The notes below the pieces were generated by a model. The model did not search any database. It was not told the origin of the DNA and was given only the letters and a program-made list of their open reading frames with translations. The translations under genes were made by a program, and so were the position numbers. DNA of 64,000 bases from Mucilaginibacter aquatilis (GTDB lineage: Bacteria; Bacteroidota; Bacteroidia; Sphingobacteriales; Sphingobacteriaceae). This document shows, in pieces, positions 17,564 to 28,200 of this stretch (its first letter is position 1; every line of letters begins with the position of its first letter). Location of the stretch: contig NZ_WQLA01000008.1 in NCBI RefSeq assembly GCF_009755275.1, forward strand, positions 124,001-188,000. Reading direction: 5' to 3'.

Positions 17564-18760
17564 TTACTTTCTATTGTTTTGTAACTGGCTTAAACGGGTA
17601 TATAATTCGGCTATGCATGCTTCATCAAGCAGCCATTTAGGCTTCTTTAAACCCTCGGCATTGGGCAACCAGGTGTGAGTAATAAATCCGTATTCATCAC
17701 GCGAATTGGTCCACGCGTAATTCAAAGCATCTTCAACGGCTTTGATGTAGGTATAATTACCGTCAACATTATAAAGTGCAGCATAACCTCTGAATAGTAC
17801 CGTAACAAACCAGGGTAAATCAATAGCTATAGGCAGATTTTTATTACGTGATTTGCTCGAAAAGTATTTGTAACTATCTGCTGCCATTTGCTGGGCCTCA
17901 CGTAAATACTGCTTATCATTTGTAAACTGGTGTAGTAAAACGGCTGCCTCAATCAACGACCCGGTGTTGTAGGTCCAGTAAACATGATTTAACTTGTTAC
18001 TACCTGTTTTTATATCGTTAGCAATAACGCCGTTGGTATCTTTAAGAGTTTTATACATCCAATTGTAATACCGTTTGCCAGCTTCCAGGTAAGCTTTATC
18101 CTTACTTCCCTGATAAATTTTTAGTGCCGTTAGCGTAGCCATCCCATTACTGCATGCAGGTTTTTGGTCTTTATGCCCTTCCAGCCAGGTAACTCCCCCA
18201 CCTGCGTCATTGTTCCAACCACTCTCAATAAACTTAAATACCTGTTTGGCACGTTTTAAGTACAAAGGATTGCGTGTTACAAGGTACGATTCCATGTAGT
18301 CGATACCCACCAAACCGTTATCATCGTAATACCTGTCGGCCTTTTCAAACTTTACCGGATAAGCCTGGTAGCCCAATGGCTGCCGCTTGGAATCGGCATA
18401 TAATTCAATTCCGTGTACCAGCGTATCCTGATAACGTTTATACTTAAGCTTATAAGAACTGGAAAGATGCATAAGGGCGTTTGTTGCCGAAAACACACCT
18501 GAAAAAGGCCATAAAAAGCTAACCTGCTTTTCGGCTACGCCGCCGCCCTGCATGTAATTTAATGAGTCTTTTTTGTTGTCAGGATAATTCTCTTTAAACA
18601 AACCCGGTTGTGCCGGTACACGGTAACGTTTCCAAACTAAATTATACATGGTTTCGGCCCGTTGCAAGTAGTTATGAGCCTTTTCATCTTTAATTTGAGC
18701 AGACACATGCACTGCAGCGCAGCAAAACACAGCAACCGTCAATATTTTCAATTTCTGCAT
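17564..18760 (-). CDS. GH76 family alpha-1,6-mannanase, secreted
   Basis: A 398-residue enzyme with a signal peptide ending near VSAQ (residue 22) and no lipobox, so it is probably periplasmic. The (alpha/alpha)6 GH76 fold shows the adjacent catalytic aspartates in YYDDNGLVGIDY (Asp146-Asp147) and the later WTYNTGSLIEA signature, equivalent to the YNQG region. GH76 enzymes are endo-acting on the alpha-1,6-mannan backbone of yeast cell-wall mannan. It lies 19 bases after the GH92 gene. With the lipid-anchored GH76 two genes upstream it gives the locus one surface and one periplasmic member, a common division of labour in mannan loci. Confidence 0.88.
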   Translation of the reverse strand: MQKLKILTVAVFCCAAVHVSAQIKDEKAHNYLQRAETMYNLVWKRYRVPAQPGLFKENYPDNKKDSLNYMQGGGVAEKQVSFLWPFSGVFSATNALMHLSSSYKLKYKRYQDTLVHGIELYADSKRQPLGYQAYPVKFEKADRYYDDNGLVGIDYMESYLVTRNPLYLKRAKQVFKFIESGWNNDAGGGVTWLEGHKDQKPACSNGMATLTALKIYQGSKDKAYLEAGKRYYNWMYKTLKDTNGVIANDIKTGSNKLNHVYWTYNTGSLIEAAVLLHQFTNDKQYLREAQQMAADSYKYFSSKSRNKNLPIAIDLPWFVTVLFRGYAALYNVDGNYTYIKAVEDALNYAWTNSRDEYGFITHTWLPNAEGLKKPKWLLDEACIAELYTRLSQLQNNRK

Positions 18761-18779
18761 AACGCGTTATAATTTGGTG

Positions 18780-21137
18780 CTATTGTATGGATGGCGGAGG
18801 CGTTTTGGTTCCCCACTTTTGATTGGGTTCTTTACCCATTACAAATACTAACTTGCCACCCTTCATTAGTTCATCGCGGTACATCCAGCAATTTTCGACA
18901 GGCTTACCGTTAAAGGTGAGGCTTTGTACATAAACGTTGTCTTTTGCGTTGTTGCGGGTTTCAATTTGTAAGGTTTTACCCGCCGCCAGGCTTATGCGTG
19001 CATTATTAAATATAGGACTACCAAACTGAATAATGGGACGCTGATCGGTAAAGCCTTTTACATCAAACAAACCTAATGAAGATAGCACATACCATGAGCC
19101 AAGCTGTCCCTGATCTTCATCCTGCCCATAACCGTAACCATGAATTGATTCGGTGCCGTAAAATTCGTTGCAAATACTACGTATCCATTTTTGTGTAAGC
19201 CACGGCTTGCCCGAGAAGTTAAATAGCCAGCCAATGTGCAGGTTAGGTTGGTTGCCCTGGTTATACAATGCGTTCACCCCGGCAAATGCATCAATGGTTT
19301 TACCACCACCAAAGCCATTCTTTTCTGATGCTTCAAATATGGTATTCAAGCGCGAATTGAATGTTGAGTCGCCTACCGCGTTAATTAAGGCTTTAGGGTT
19401 GTGAGGTACAAAAAAGGTATACTGCGTGGCATTCCCTTCCTGAAATCCTCTCCATGGCTGCATTGGGTCAAAACGCTCTATGAATTTGCCTTCGGCAGTT
19501 TTAGGCTGAATAAGCTTAATTGATGAATTGAATAATTTATCCCATCCTTCAGCGTAATTAATAAGTTGCTTGTAATCGCTGGTTTTACCCAGTGCTTTTG
19601 CCATTTGGGCTGCAGCAAAGGCACTGTAGCTGTATTCAAGCGTGTGCGATGCAGAAAAATTTGATCCTGTGGAATCGGTCACAAAGTTACTGCCGTCGCC
19701 ATCAAGATGCGGCACATAACCATATTTTAAAAATGCTCTGGTATCCATTTTGCCCGAACCCACCAAGCGGTTTTTCCAACCCAACTCGTTGTTTTTAACG
19801 GCCTCGTAAGCTAACTTGGCATCAAAACTACGTATACCCACCTGGTACGCAGCGGCAATGGCTAACCCTACAAAGTTGGTACCTACGCCCGATGCGTACT
19901 CGCTGTTGGCAATACCATCACCAAACCAACCCTTATCTTTGTATAGCCTGAGTTGTGTATTTACAAACCGCTCATACCATTCCGGGTAAGCCAATGACCA
20001 TAACTGAGTAAGGTTCCAGTAACCACCCCATATGGCATCGGTATTAATGAAGCCATGTTTTTTCTCCTCAGCTGACAGTTGACCTATAGTTGCACGATGT
20101 TTTGGATAAGCTCCATTAACATCACTGGCTAAGCCGCGGCCAAGTAAAGCATGGTAGAGGCCTGTATAAAACTTAATTTTATCGGCTTCAATACTGCTTT
20201 CAACCTGTAGCTTGTTTATTTCCTGCCTCCAGGTTTTTTTTGCTAACTGCAAGGCGCTGTCAAATTTTAGCTTTGCCGCCTCAGCTATAAAGTTAGCCTT
20301 TGCATTTGCCACTGAAGTGTAGCTTAGTCCTACCTTTACTTCAATTTTTTCACCCGCGAGTGTTTTATAATTCAAGGCCAGGCCAGCGCCAACGCCCTTG
20401 GCTGCTTTTTGCCCGGGCTTGGTACCTGCCTTGGTAAAGGCTGTTACCGATGACGGTTTTTTACCAAGCTCGCCATAAATGAACATGGCTACTTTTCCCC
20501 CCGGGTCATAGCTTGCCACATACTTTGGGTATGTGTAAACATAACCCGAAAAATGTGTAGCATCAATCATGTGTATCTCGGCATCTGTTGCCTCGCCGCT
20601 TTCCCCTTGTTTACGGCCAATATCTAAAATGATGTGCGCATTAGTTGACTTTGGAAACGTGTAACGGTGAAAACCTACACGTTTGGTTGCGGTAAGCTCG
20701 GCGGTAATTTGATAATCATCAAGCTTTACTTTGTAATATCCAGGCTGTGCTACTTCATTTTTACGATTAAATGCAGAACGGTAACCGCTTAAGGGTTTGT
20801 CGAGTTCTCCGGGCACTACTTTAAGCTCGCCGGTGGTAGGCATAAAGCTCACACCCCCAACCTGCCATTCATGAAAATGAACAAAGCCTTCAATTGAATT
20901 ATGCCTTACATCATAACCAACAGCTTCCCAACCCTGCGCATTACCATAACTACCGTTGGTTGATGGTGCAAGTTTGGCCATTCCGCCCGGGACCGCCGCC
21001 GGTGTAAAGAAAAACCAGCGACTATGTGCTGTTCCTATTCCGGGGTTAACATATTGTAATACATCCTGCGCTACGGCCTGCCCTGTAGTAAAAGTGGCTA
21101 AAGCCAGCGCTGTTTGTAGCAAGAATATTTTTTTCAT
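18780..21137 (-). CDS. GH92 family alpha-mannosidase, secreted
   Basis: A 785-residue exo-alpha-mannosidase. I chose the ATG at 21137 because MKKIFLLQTALALATF with a cleavage site near AVAQ is a proper signal peptide; the frame extends 26 codons further up but would run almost into the preceding gene. The family fold is visible as an N-terminal beta-sandwich (YVNPGIGTAHSRWFFFTPAA, then GFVHFHEWQVGG) and a C-terminal barrel, with GYGYGQDEDQGQLGSWYVLS carrying the acidic pair expected in the calcium/catalytic centre. GH92 enzymes remove alpha-1,2 (some 1,3 or 1,4) mannose. It acts with the flanking GH76 enzymes to clear branches and cut the backbone. Confidence 0.9.
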   Translation of the reverse strand: MKKIFLLQTALALATFTTGQAVAQDVLQYVNPGIGTAHSRWFFFTPAAVPGGMAKLAPSTNGSYGNAQGWEAVGYDVRHNSIEGFVHFHEWQVGGVSFMPTTGELKVVPGELDKPLSGYRSAFNRKNEVAQPGYYKVKLDDYQITAELTATKRVGFHRYTFPKSTNAHIILDIGRKQGESGEATDAEIHMIDATHFSGYVYTYPKYVASYDPGGKVAMFIYGELGKKPSSVTAFTKAGTKPGQKAAKGVGAGLALNYKTLAGEKIEVKVGLSYTSVANAKANFIAEAAKLKFDSALQLAKKTWRQEINKLQVESSIEADKIKFYTGLYHALLGRGLASDVNGAYPKHRATIGQLSAEEKKHGFINTDAIWGGYWNLTQLWSLAYPEWYERFVNTQLRLYKDKGWFGDGIANSEYASGVGTNFVGLAIAAAYQVGIRSFDAKLAYEAVKNNELGWKNRLVGSGKMDTRAFLKYGYVPHLDGDGSNFVTDSTGSNFSASHTLEYSYSAFAAAQMAKALGKTSDYKQLINYAEGWDKLFNSSIKLIQPKTAEGKFIERFDPMQPWRGFQEGNATQYTFFVPHNPKALINAVGDSTFNSRLNTIFEASEKNGFGGGKTIDAFAGVNALYNQGNQPNLHIGWLFNFSGKPWLTQKWIRSICNEFYGTESIHGYGYGQDEDQGQLGSWYVLSSLGLFDVKGFTDQRPIIQFGSPIFNNARISLAAGKTLQIETRNNAKDNVYVQSLTFNGKPVENCWMYRDELMKGGKLVFVMGKEPNQKWGTKTPPPSIQ

Positions 21138-21172
21138 AAAAGAGATAGAAAATTTAGAAAAACCTGGTATTG

Positions 21173-22387
21173 TTAACGGTATTTTGACAACATCACCTGC
21201 ACACGTTGCATCCAAGCCTGGTCTACACCTTCCAGGTTGCTATATCTGCCGGCACCATTTAAACCTGCATACTGGTAATATCCGTTTAATGCAGGATTTT
21301 TAAGTATTACATTAATAGCGTCTACATTTGCTTTGGCATAAACCAGCCAGTTACTGTTTTGGTCTAACTCGTAAAGCTTTATCATGGCTTGCGTAGCCCA
21401 ACCGCTGTAGCAGCCGTTTACACGTAAATCATTAGTGTTGAAAATAAATACGTTGTAACTTTTATCCCATAAGCCCCTTATCATGGCATTACCTAAAGCC
21501 TGGGCTTTAGTTTTGTAGGTGTTATCGCCCATGGCATCAGCATATAGTAATTGCGCTTCAACCATAATGGCGTTATCATAGGTAAACTTCACATTATTTT
21601 TAGAGCCATTTTTTTCTATTTGCCAAATGTATAAGCCCGAGTTGCTATCATATAACTGGCTGTTAAGCCAGTCGTTTACTAAAATAGCCCAGTCTTTATA
21701 CTGCGTAGTGCCGGTTATTTTGTAGAGCCTTGCAAACAGCTGCATGGCAAGTCCGTTTGACTGGGTGGGCTTTACAGTTTTCTCAGTAGTCCACCAAAAG
21801 CCGCCGCTAAAGGTATTATCCCATTGACCGCTGTTTATTAGCCATTTGGCACAAGATTGTGCCGCTGCCAGGTAATCACCTTTAACCGTACCTGTGGTTA
21901 CATCATAAGCATCTAAATAAGCCATACCGGTAAGTGCATTATCATCAGTGTACTTAACGCCACTGGCACCGGTTCCGTCTAAATTAGCATAAGCATAGTA
22001 ACCTCCGTTGGCATTTGACTTATCCTCAAGTTTTTTTAGCCAATTAAAGGTGTTGTTCATGGAGGTCATAGAACCTGCCTGCCCGTTAGCAACCATAGCG
22101 GCATCAGCATAAATATGACTTGCTACATACCACTCAAAAGCGCTTGTGGTGTTAGTAGTTGTATTTACCTTGTAACTACCAAAGGGAGTGCCATAGCCCG
22201 AATTGATAAAGGCTTGCGTGGCTTTAGCATTAGTGAGGTATACAGATTCAGTTACCGGGTTTCCACCATCTCCACCTCCTCCGTTGTTACCACCGTTATT
22301 TTCACTATCAGGTGTAGTTTTTGATTTACTGCAAGAGGCAAACAAAACGCCAAGTACAATAATCAGGTTGTAATACTGCTTTCTCAT
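21173..22387 (-). CDS. GH76 family alpha-1,6-mannanase, lipoprotein
   Basis: A 404-residue lipoprotein: signal peptide with Cys19 in VLFASCSK, then a glycine/asparagine-rich linker (about 28-45) that should hold the enzyme away from the membrane. The GH76 domain follows, with the catalytic pair in KYTDDNALTGMAY (Asp148-Asp149) and FTYDNAIMVEA in the late signature. It is probably the surface endo-mannanase that produces oligosaccharides for the SusCD complex. It lies 79 bases after the SusE-like gene and 35 bases before the GH92 start. It is clearly diverged from the other GH76 in this locus, so they are not recent duplicates. Confidence 0.88.
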   Translation of the reverse strand: MRKQYYNLIIVLGVLFASCSKSKTTPDSENNGGNNGGGGDGGNPVTESVYLTNAKATQAFINSGYGTPFGSYKVNTTTNTTSAFEWYVASHIYADAAMVANGQAGSMTSMNNTFNWLKKLEDKSNANGGYYAYANLDGTGASGVKYTDDNALTGMAYLDAYDVTTGTVKGDYLAAAQSCAKWLINSGQWDNTFSGGFWWTTEKTVKPTQSNGLAMQLFARLYKITGTTQYKDWAILVNDWLNSQLYDSNSGLYIWQIEKNGSKNNVKFTYDNAIMVEAQLLYADAMGDNTYKTKAQALGNAMIRGLWDKSYNVFIFNTNDLRVNGCYSGWATQAMIKLYELDQNSNWLVYAKANVDAINVILKNPALNGYYQYAGLNGAGRYSNLEGVDQAWMQRVQVMLSKYR

Positions 22388-22466
22388 GGTTTATCAGGTA
22401 AATGAGGGTAACGCGGTAGTAATTACACCACTCACGTTACCCGTTTTGTTTTAGTTTACTTATTGG

Positions 22467-23594
22467 TTAGTTTACGGCTGTTCCGGTATGTGAATAAGCG
22501 GCATTAGCTTTGAAATAAACATCTACTTTAGCGTTATGCGTATCAATAGAAGGATCAAACTTATAGGTGTTGTTCCATTGATCATTAGTAACCGGAGTAA
22601 GGTTAAAATAACTTGCCGGTTGCCCTGCAGGAGCCACGTTATCCCTGTTTACACTACCCATATACTCTGCCCCTGCCGAGGTATGTAGTATGAACTTATA
22701 ACGTTCATCACGTCCCCATGAAAACTGGTAGAAAGTAACCGGGATACGTGCATTGCTCCAGGTACTGTTACCTGCATAAGCAAGCTGACCTATCTCAGTG
22801 TTATATGCCGACATAAATAAACCAACCGACTGTATACCAACAACATTGCTTGTAGCCACATTAAAGTTAAGCCTTATGCGGTATGCACCTGTAGTGGCAC
22901 TAATTGCAGTTGTTTGTTCGCCTTGCTGAATTGTGCCGCTGCCGTTTAAATAATACTTTGTGCCTGCAGTGGTTGCTTTATCAGTAAACTGATAAGTACC
23001 TGGCTGTAACGACGTATAGAGTTCAAACACGCCTGGCGAAGTTTGTTTAAATGCTATTGCTTTAGTAACATCAGCTGCGCCTGCCTCAGTAGCTGAACCT
23101 GTAAGGAACAAGGTGCTTGGTGCAACCGCAAAACCAGCCGGGCGGGTTATCTGCAATGTATTTATGGCACTACCGATTTGGACGTTAGCAGCCTTTGATG
23201 CCATCACCGTCCACTTAAGCGTGCCGGTGCTTGAGGATGCTATGCCTGCCAGTGAAGCAATTTTGTTCAATGTATCTTGCGGAATGGTAGCCTGCTGCTG
23301 AACGCCTGTTCCATCGGCTAAAACGCGGTACGCTGGTTTACTAAAGTTACCATCGGCTTTATCAAAGGCAACTTCGTATAATATAACGCCACCCTCAGAG
23401 GCTGATGCTGCGTTCCATTTAAACACCACGCTGCTACCACCCGGCTGCAGGTTTAAAGAAGCGGAATTTACCGGTGCCGAAAGCGTACTTACAGCAGTAA
23501 TATCACTATTTAATTGGCGAGTGTCCTTCTTACATGAACTAGCTGTAAAAAGTGCAAGCATACCTATGGCAATATTTATAACAGAGGTTTTCAT
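22467..23594 (-). CDS. SusE/SusF-like outer-membrane glycan-binding lipoprotein
   Basis: A 375-residue lipoprotein with Cys21 in FTASSCKKDT. About residues 40-150 form the SusE-type immunoglobulin-like domain (LNLQPGGSSVVFKWNAASAS, with LKWTVMASKAANVQIGS), followed by two beta-rich segments resembling SusE/F carbohydrate-binding modules (FLTGSATEAG and AGNSTWSNARIPVTF regions). These proteins hold the glycan at the cell surface. It sits 29 bases after susD, the usual susC-susD-susE order. Confidence 0.85.
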   Translation of the reverse strand: MKTSVINIAIGMLALFTASSCKKDTRQLNSDITAVSTLSAPVNSASLNLQPGGSSVVFKWNAASASEGGVILYEVAFDKADGNFSKPAYRVLADGTGVQQQATIPQDTLNKIASLAGIASSSTGTLKWTVMASKAANVQIGSAINTLQITRPAGFAVAPSTLFLTGSATEAGAADVTKAIAFKQTSPGVFELYTSLQPGTYQFTDKATTAGTKYYLNGSGTIQQGEQTTAISATTGAYRIRLNFNVATSNVVGIQSVGLFMSAYNTEIGQLAYAGNSTWSNARIPVTFYQFSWGRDERYKFILHTSAGAEYMGSVNRDNVAPAGQPASYFNLTPVTNDQWNNTYKFDPSIDTHNAKVDVYFKANAAYSHTGTAVN

Positions 23595-23623
23595 CTGAAT
23601 AATTGATTTAATTGGTTTGGTTA

Positions 23624-25258
23624 TTAATAGCCAGGATTTTGAGTAAGGTTAGCGTTCAGCGTTTGGTCGCCGCTTGGTATAGCCCATAAGTAATCGCGGT
23701 TGGCGTTGAAACGTCTTAGCTGAACGCGGATGTAACCATTATCGGTAGTCGGATCGCCCGAAAAGCGTGCGCCATGTACGTACCTGTTCAGTACGGTTTC
23801 AGCTATTCTCCAACGTCTGATATCGTCAATACGAATACCTTCCATGGCCAGCTCGGCCCGACGCTCACGTCTTATAACGTTAGTTAAATCACCCCCCGGA
23901 TAACTTACAGCTGCCGCATCTGAAAAACCTGCGCGGGTACGCAGCGCTCCTATAGTACGGTTCCAAACAGCAGCATCCATTTGTCCTAAACTATTTTTTG
24001 CCTCAGCGTAGGTAAGCAATATCTCTGCGTACCTGAAAAGGTGAAGGTTATTGCCCGATGTAAAGTTTGCAAGAGCCGATGGGTCAAAATATTTACGCCA
24101 GTAGTAAGCCGTTGGCGATGAACTTTGCCTGCCTGATGAGTACTCATCGGGACCAGGACGGGTTGGATCACTGCCCGGACGGATATAAATGATTTTACTG
24201 GTACCGTTAACACCTCCGCCGTTATTCCAGTTATACCTGTCGTAAACAACTGTTGCTGTCAGGCGTGGATCGCGGTTAACGTAAGGATTGTTCTCATCAT
24301 ACCCTGAGCCTGCTTCGGTAATTCCTTTACCATTAAGCATAATATAATCATCTACCAGCTCCTGTGTTGGCGCTAAGGCGCTTACGCGTCCGCCTACACT
24401 GTTAGGGGCAAAATCCCAAAAATCTGTCCAGGTACGGGTAGTGGCAGGCACATATTGTAAAGACAATATGGTTTCAGGATTATTGCGGTTTACCGATGGA
24501 TCGCTAAACAAGTTGCTGTAATTTGATGCTAATGAGTAAGTACCGTTAACACTGCTATTATTCATCAATGCTTCGCAAACGGTTACAACCTCGGCCATGC
24601 GGTTACCCTGGTACAATAATACGCGTGCTTGCAACGCCAGTGCAGCACCTTTAGTAATGCGGCCGTTTTCGGCAGGTGATAATTGATCTTTTGATGGTAA
24701 TGAAGCTACAATATCTTTTAACTCATTGATCACAAAATTCACTACCTCTGCACGTGGAGTTTTAGCGATTACCTTTGCTTCATCCTGCGTCAAGTCTGTA
24801 GTAACCAAGGGCACGTCACCATACCATTTAGTTAGGTTAAAATGCTCAAATGCACGGATGAATCTTACTTCAGACTTTAACCTGTTTAAGGTTGCGGTGC
24901 CAAGCGTTGTATTCCTATCAACGTTTTCGAGAAATTGATTGCATGATTTAATAGTGCTGTAGTAATAAGCCCAATCTCCCGCAAATTTTGGAGTAAGCGA
25001 ATTAGCGTTACCACTTGCTATTTGTATGAGGTCATTATTGTTTTGAGAGTATGCGTTATCAGATAATCCTTCGGCACCAAAATATAAGCCGCTGTTGTAC
25101 ATTAAGCTGTAGTTATTGTTCAGCGCGTTATATACGTTGGCATCTGCTGTCCAAAAATTAAGTATGGAGTAGGCATCTGTTGGTGCTAAATCGAGTTTAC
25201 GACAGCTGCTCACAACAATCAATGCCGTTATTGCTAAATATTTAGTAATGTGTTTCAT
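23624..25258 (-). CDS. SusD/RagB nutrient-binding lipoprotein of the mannan locus
   Basis: A 544-residue canonical SusD: lipobox Cys19 (VVSSCRKLDL), TPR-like helices (EVRFIRAFEHFNLTKWYGDVPLV, about 130-155), ALALQARVLLYQGN near 208, LLTYAEAKN at about 413 and the C-terminal RRERRAELAMEGIRIDDIRRW signature split across 466-487. It should form the lid on the SusC partner encoded 17 bases upstream and bind mannan oligosaccharides. No odd features. Confidence 0.95.
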   Translation of the reverse strand: MKHITKYLAITALIVVSSCRKLDLAPTDAYSILNFWTADANVYNALNNNYSLMYNSGLYFGAEGLSDNAYSQNNNDLIQIASGNANSLTPKFAGDWAYYYSTIKSCNQFLENVDRNTTLGTATLNRLKSEVRFIRAFEHFNLTKWYGDVPLVTTDLTQDEAKVIAKTPRAEVVNFVINELKDIVASLPSKDQLSPAENGRITKGAALALQARVLLYQGNRMAEVVTVCEALMNNSSVNGTYSLASNYSNLFSDPSVNRNNPETILSLQYVPATTRTWTDFWDFAPNSVGGRVSALAPTQELVDDYIMLNGKGITEAGSGYDENNPYVNRDPRLTATVVYDRYNWNNGGGVNGTSKIIYIRPGSDPTRPGPDEYSSGRQSSSPTAYYWRKYFDPSALANFTSGNNLHLFRYAEILLTYAEAKNSLGQMDAAVWNRTIGALRTRAGFSDAAAVSYPGGDLTNVIRRERRAELAMEGIRIDDIRRWRIAETVLNRYVHGARFSGDPTTDNGYIRVQLRRFNANRDYLWAIPSGDQTLNANLTQNPGY

Positions 25259-25275
25259 AATCCTTTTTTAACTGG

Positions 25276-28200
25276 TTAAAAGGTGATATCAAGGCCGGCA
25301 CCGATGAAGATGGGCAGTAAGTAGTTGCGTGCACTATTAGAGCCTGTATTAGGGCTTACGCTATTACCGAACTCGGTAGTCTCCGGATCAATAAACCGAA
25401 GTTTACTTAGCGTTAACAAGTTTTGCCCTATTGCTGAAACTCTTACACGTTGCATGCCTGCTTTACGGGTAAGCGCGCTAGGTAAAGTGTATCCGATGTT
25501 AACGTTTTTAAGCCTTGCATAAGCTGCATTGTAACGGTAAACATCAGAGCCATTGCGCCAGTTGTTAGTATTAGATGGCGAACCTATGCTGGCCAATCTT
25601 GGGTAACGTGCATCGGGGTTACTAGGCGTCCAGTAGTTGGTCATGTGCTCGTATAGTGTTGCACCGTAGTTGTAATGATACGGCTCAACAAGTTCGCCGC
25701 GCAAAAACGCGTCACGCTGGCCAACTCCCTGTACAAAAAGCGTTAAATCAAATCCGCCCACTGCAAGGCGATAGGTAAAACCAAAAGTGTAATGCGGGAA
25801 AGGATTACCTATTACTTTTTTATCATTATCATCAATTTTACCGTCGCCGTTTAAATCTTTAAACTTAAGATCACCCGGGCCTACAATGGCACCAGCCGGT
25901 TTGGGTAAGGTGTTTACATCGGCCTGGTTTTGAAAATAACCATCAGTTTCATAGCCATAATATTGTGTAAGCGGCTGACCTACTTTACGCAGTAACTGAT
26001 ATACATCTTGGTTATAAATAATTTGCTGAGTATTTCCAGTAAGTTCAAGCAGCTTATTTTGTGTGTTACCAATGTTTGCACTGAAGCTTTGCGTTACTTT
26101 CGGAGTTTTCCAGGTGTAGGTTAATTGCGCCTCCCAGCCCCTGTTTTGCACTTTAGCAACGTTGGCCGTAGGTGGCGTAGCACCAAAAACACTTGGAACG
26201 TCTAATGGGTTCTGCTGTATTTTTCTGGTAGTTTTGTCGAAATAGTCAAATGAGCCGGTAAGTTTATTATTAAACAAACCAAAGTCGAAGCCGAAGTTTA
26301 AGGTGGCCGCTTCTTCCCAGGTTAGTAATGGGTTTGAGAGGTTGGTACCTGCACCGCCTTGAATTACACCATTGTATCCGTAAGCGCCAGGGTAGTTGAA
26401 GTAAGTAGTAAGGTAAGTATAGTTACCTGCTGTTTGGTTATTACCTACAATACCATAAGTGGCCCGTAGTTTTAAACTGTTCAGCGTGTTTTTCAACGGC
26501 TCCATAAAGCTTTCGTCAGATATCAGGTAACCTGCGTTAACTGAAGGAAAAAAGCCGCTGCGCTCACCTTTAGCAAACTTTGATGAAACATCATTACGGA
26601 ATACAAAATCAAGGAAGTAACGTTGCTTATAATCGTAGCTAAAGCGTCCAAAGGCCGATTGTAAGCTGTTAGCCTGAACTCCGATACTGTTGTATGAATT
26701 TGTTGCATCAATCAGCGTTCCGGTAGTGGCATTACCAAACACAGGATCGGTTAACGTTTTTTGCAGCTGGAATCCGCGCTGATTAGTGATCTCGCTTGAT
26801 ACACCTAGCGTAGCATTCAAGTTATGTTGCTTAAATGATTTGATATAGTTCAAATACACCTGCGTGTTAAAGGCATGTGATTTTGAATTATTATCAAACG
26901 TAGTTAAGTCGTTACCATAAACGCCGGCAGGCAAATAATTAACCTGCGTTCTTCTGAATAAGTTACCGTTGTTTTGTATGGTACCGCCAAATACACCGGT
27001 AACGTTCAACTCTTTGGTAATATTGAGTATACCGGTAAGGTTACCGAATATACGGTCGTTATCGGCCTGGTTAAAGCCACCTTTTTCCAATACGCCATGC
27101 TCATTGTATTGCGAAGCGATTGGGTTAGTGAGGTAGTTTCCGTTTTCATCTTGCCAGCTGTAATTGTATGGCACCCTGTTGGCATCAGCAAAAACGTTGT
27201 TATTGCCTACACTGTTGGTTTTGTTGCGCGACTTGGTGTACTCAAGTATACCCGAAAGCTTGAAGCGACCCACAGTCACTGACTGGTTTACCCTTAAATT
27301 ATATTTTTGATAACCAAACTTACTGCCACTGCCACCGTTGCCAATAAAGTTGCTGAGTTGGTTTAAATAGCCTGCAGATATAAAGTAAGTGTTACTTGCA
27401 CCGCCACCGCTAACACTTAAGTTTTGCGACAGTTGGGGTGCATTGTATAATAGATGATCAACATCCCAGGTACCGTTACCTTGTGCGGCAAGTTCCTGTA
27501 TTTGGGCTGGGGTAAATGACGGGGGCAACCCTGAATTTACCAACGACTCATTTTTGTAGTATGCATTATCGGCTGCATTTACTTTCCTAACTAATATGTT
27601 CGGCTTTTGCCAACCGTAATTACCGTTGTAATTAACCGTTGCTTTTTGATTAGGCTTACCGCTTTTTGTAGTTACCAATAACACACCGTTTGCACCGCGT
27701 GAACCATAGATGGCTGCCGCGCCTGCATCTTTTAATACGGTTACGCTGGCAATATCATTTGGGTTAAGCAAGCTCAAATCTCCAATAGACTGAGAGACAA
27801 TACCATCAATAACTAATAGTGGATCATTGTTACCCGTTGTTGAAACACCCCGGATATTGATTATGGGCGTAGCACCCGGATCTAAAGTACTTTGCTGAAT
27901 AACTAAGTTGGGTGATTCGCCCTGTAAGGCCTGAACAGCGTTGAGTACTGGTTTTTCATTAATGTCACGGGCTGCAACTACGCCTATAGAACTGTTGATA
28001 GTTGCCCTGCGCTGCGTACCATAACCTACAACTACTACTTCGTTAAGCGACTTTGACGTATCAGGTTTTAACGATATATTAATTTGAGTTTGCTGGCCTA
28101 TGGTTACCGTTTGTGATGTAAAACCAATAAACGAAAATATTAACACCTTGTTAGCCTCACCCTCGGGCACGGTTAACTTGTAATTGCCGTTTACATCAGT

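Noticed and set aside
21138..21215. N-terminal extension of the GH92 gene from ATG 21215
   Set aside because: It would place 26 hydrophilic residues before a perfect signal peptide and overlap the preceding GH76 stop by 43 bases.
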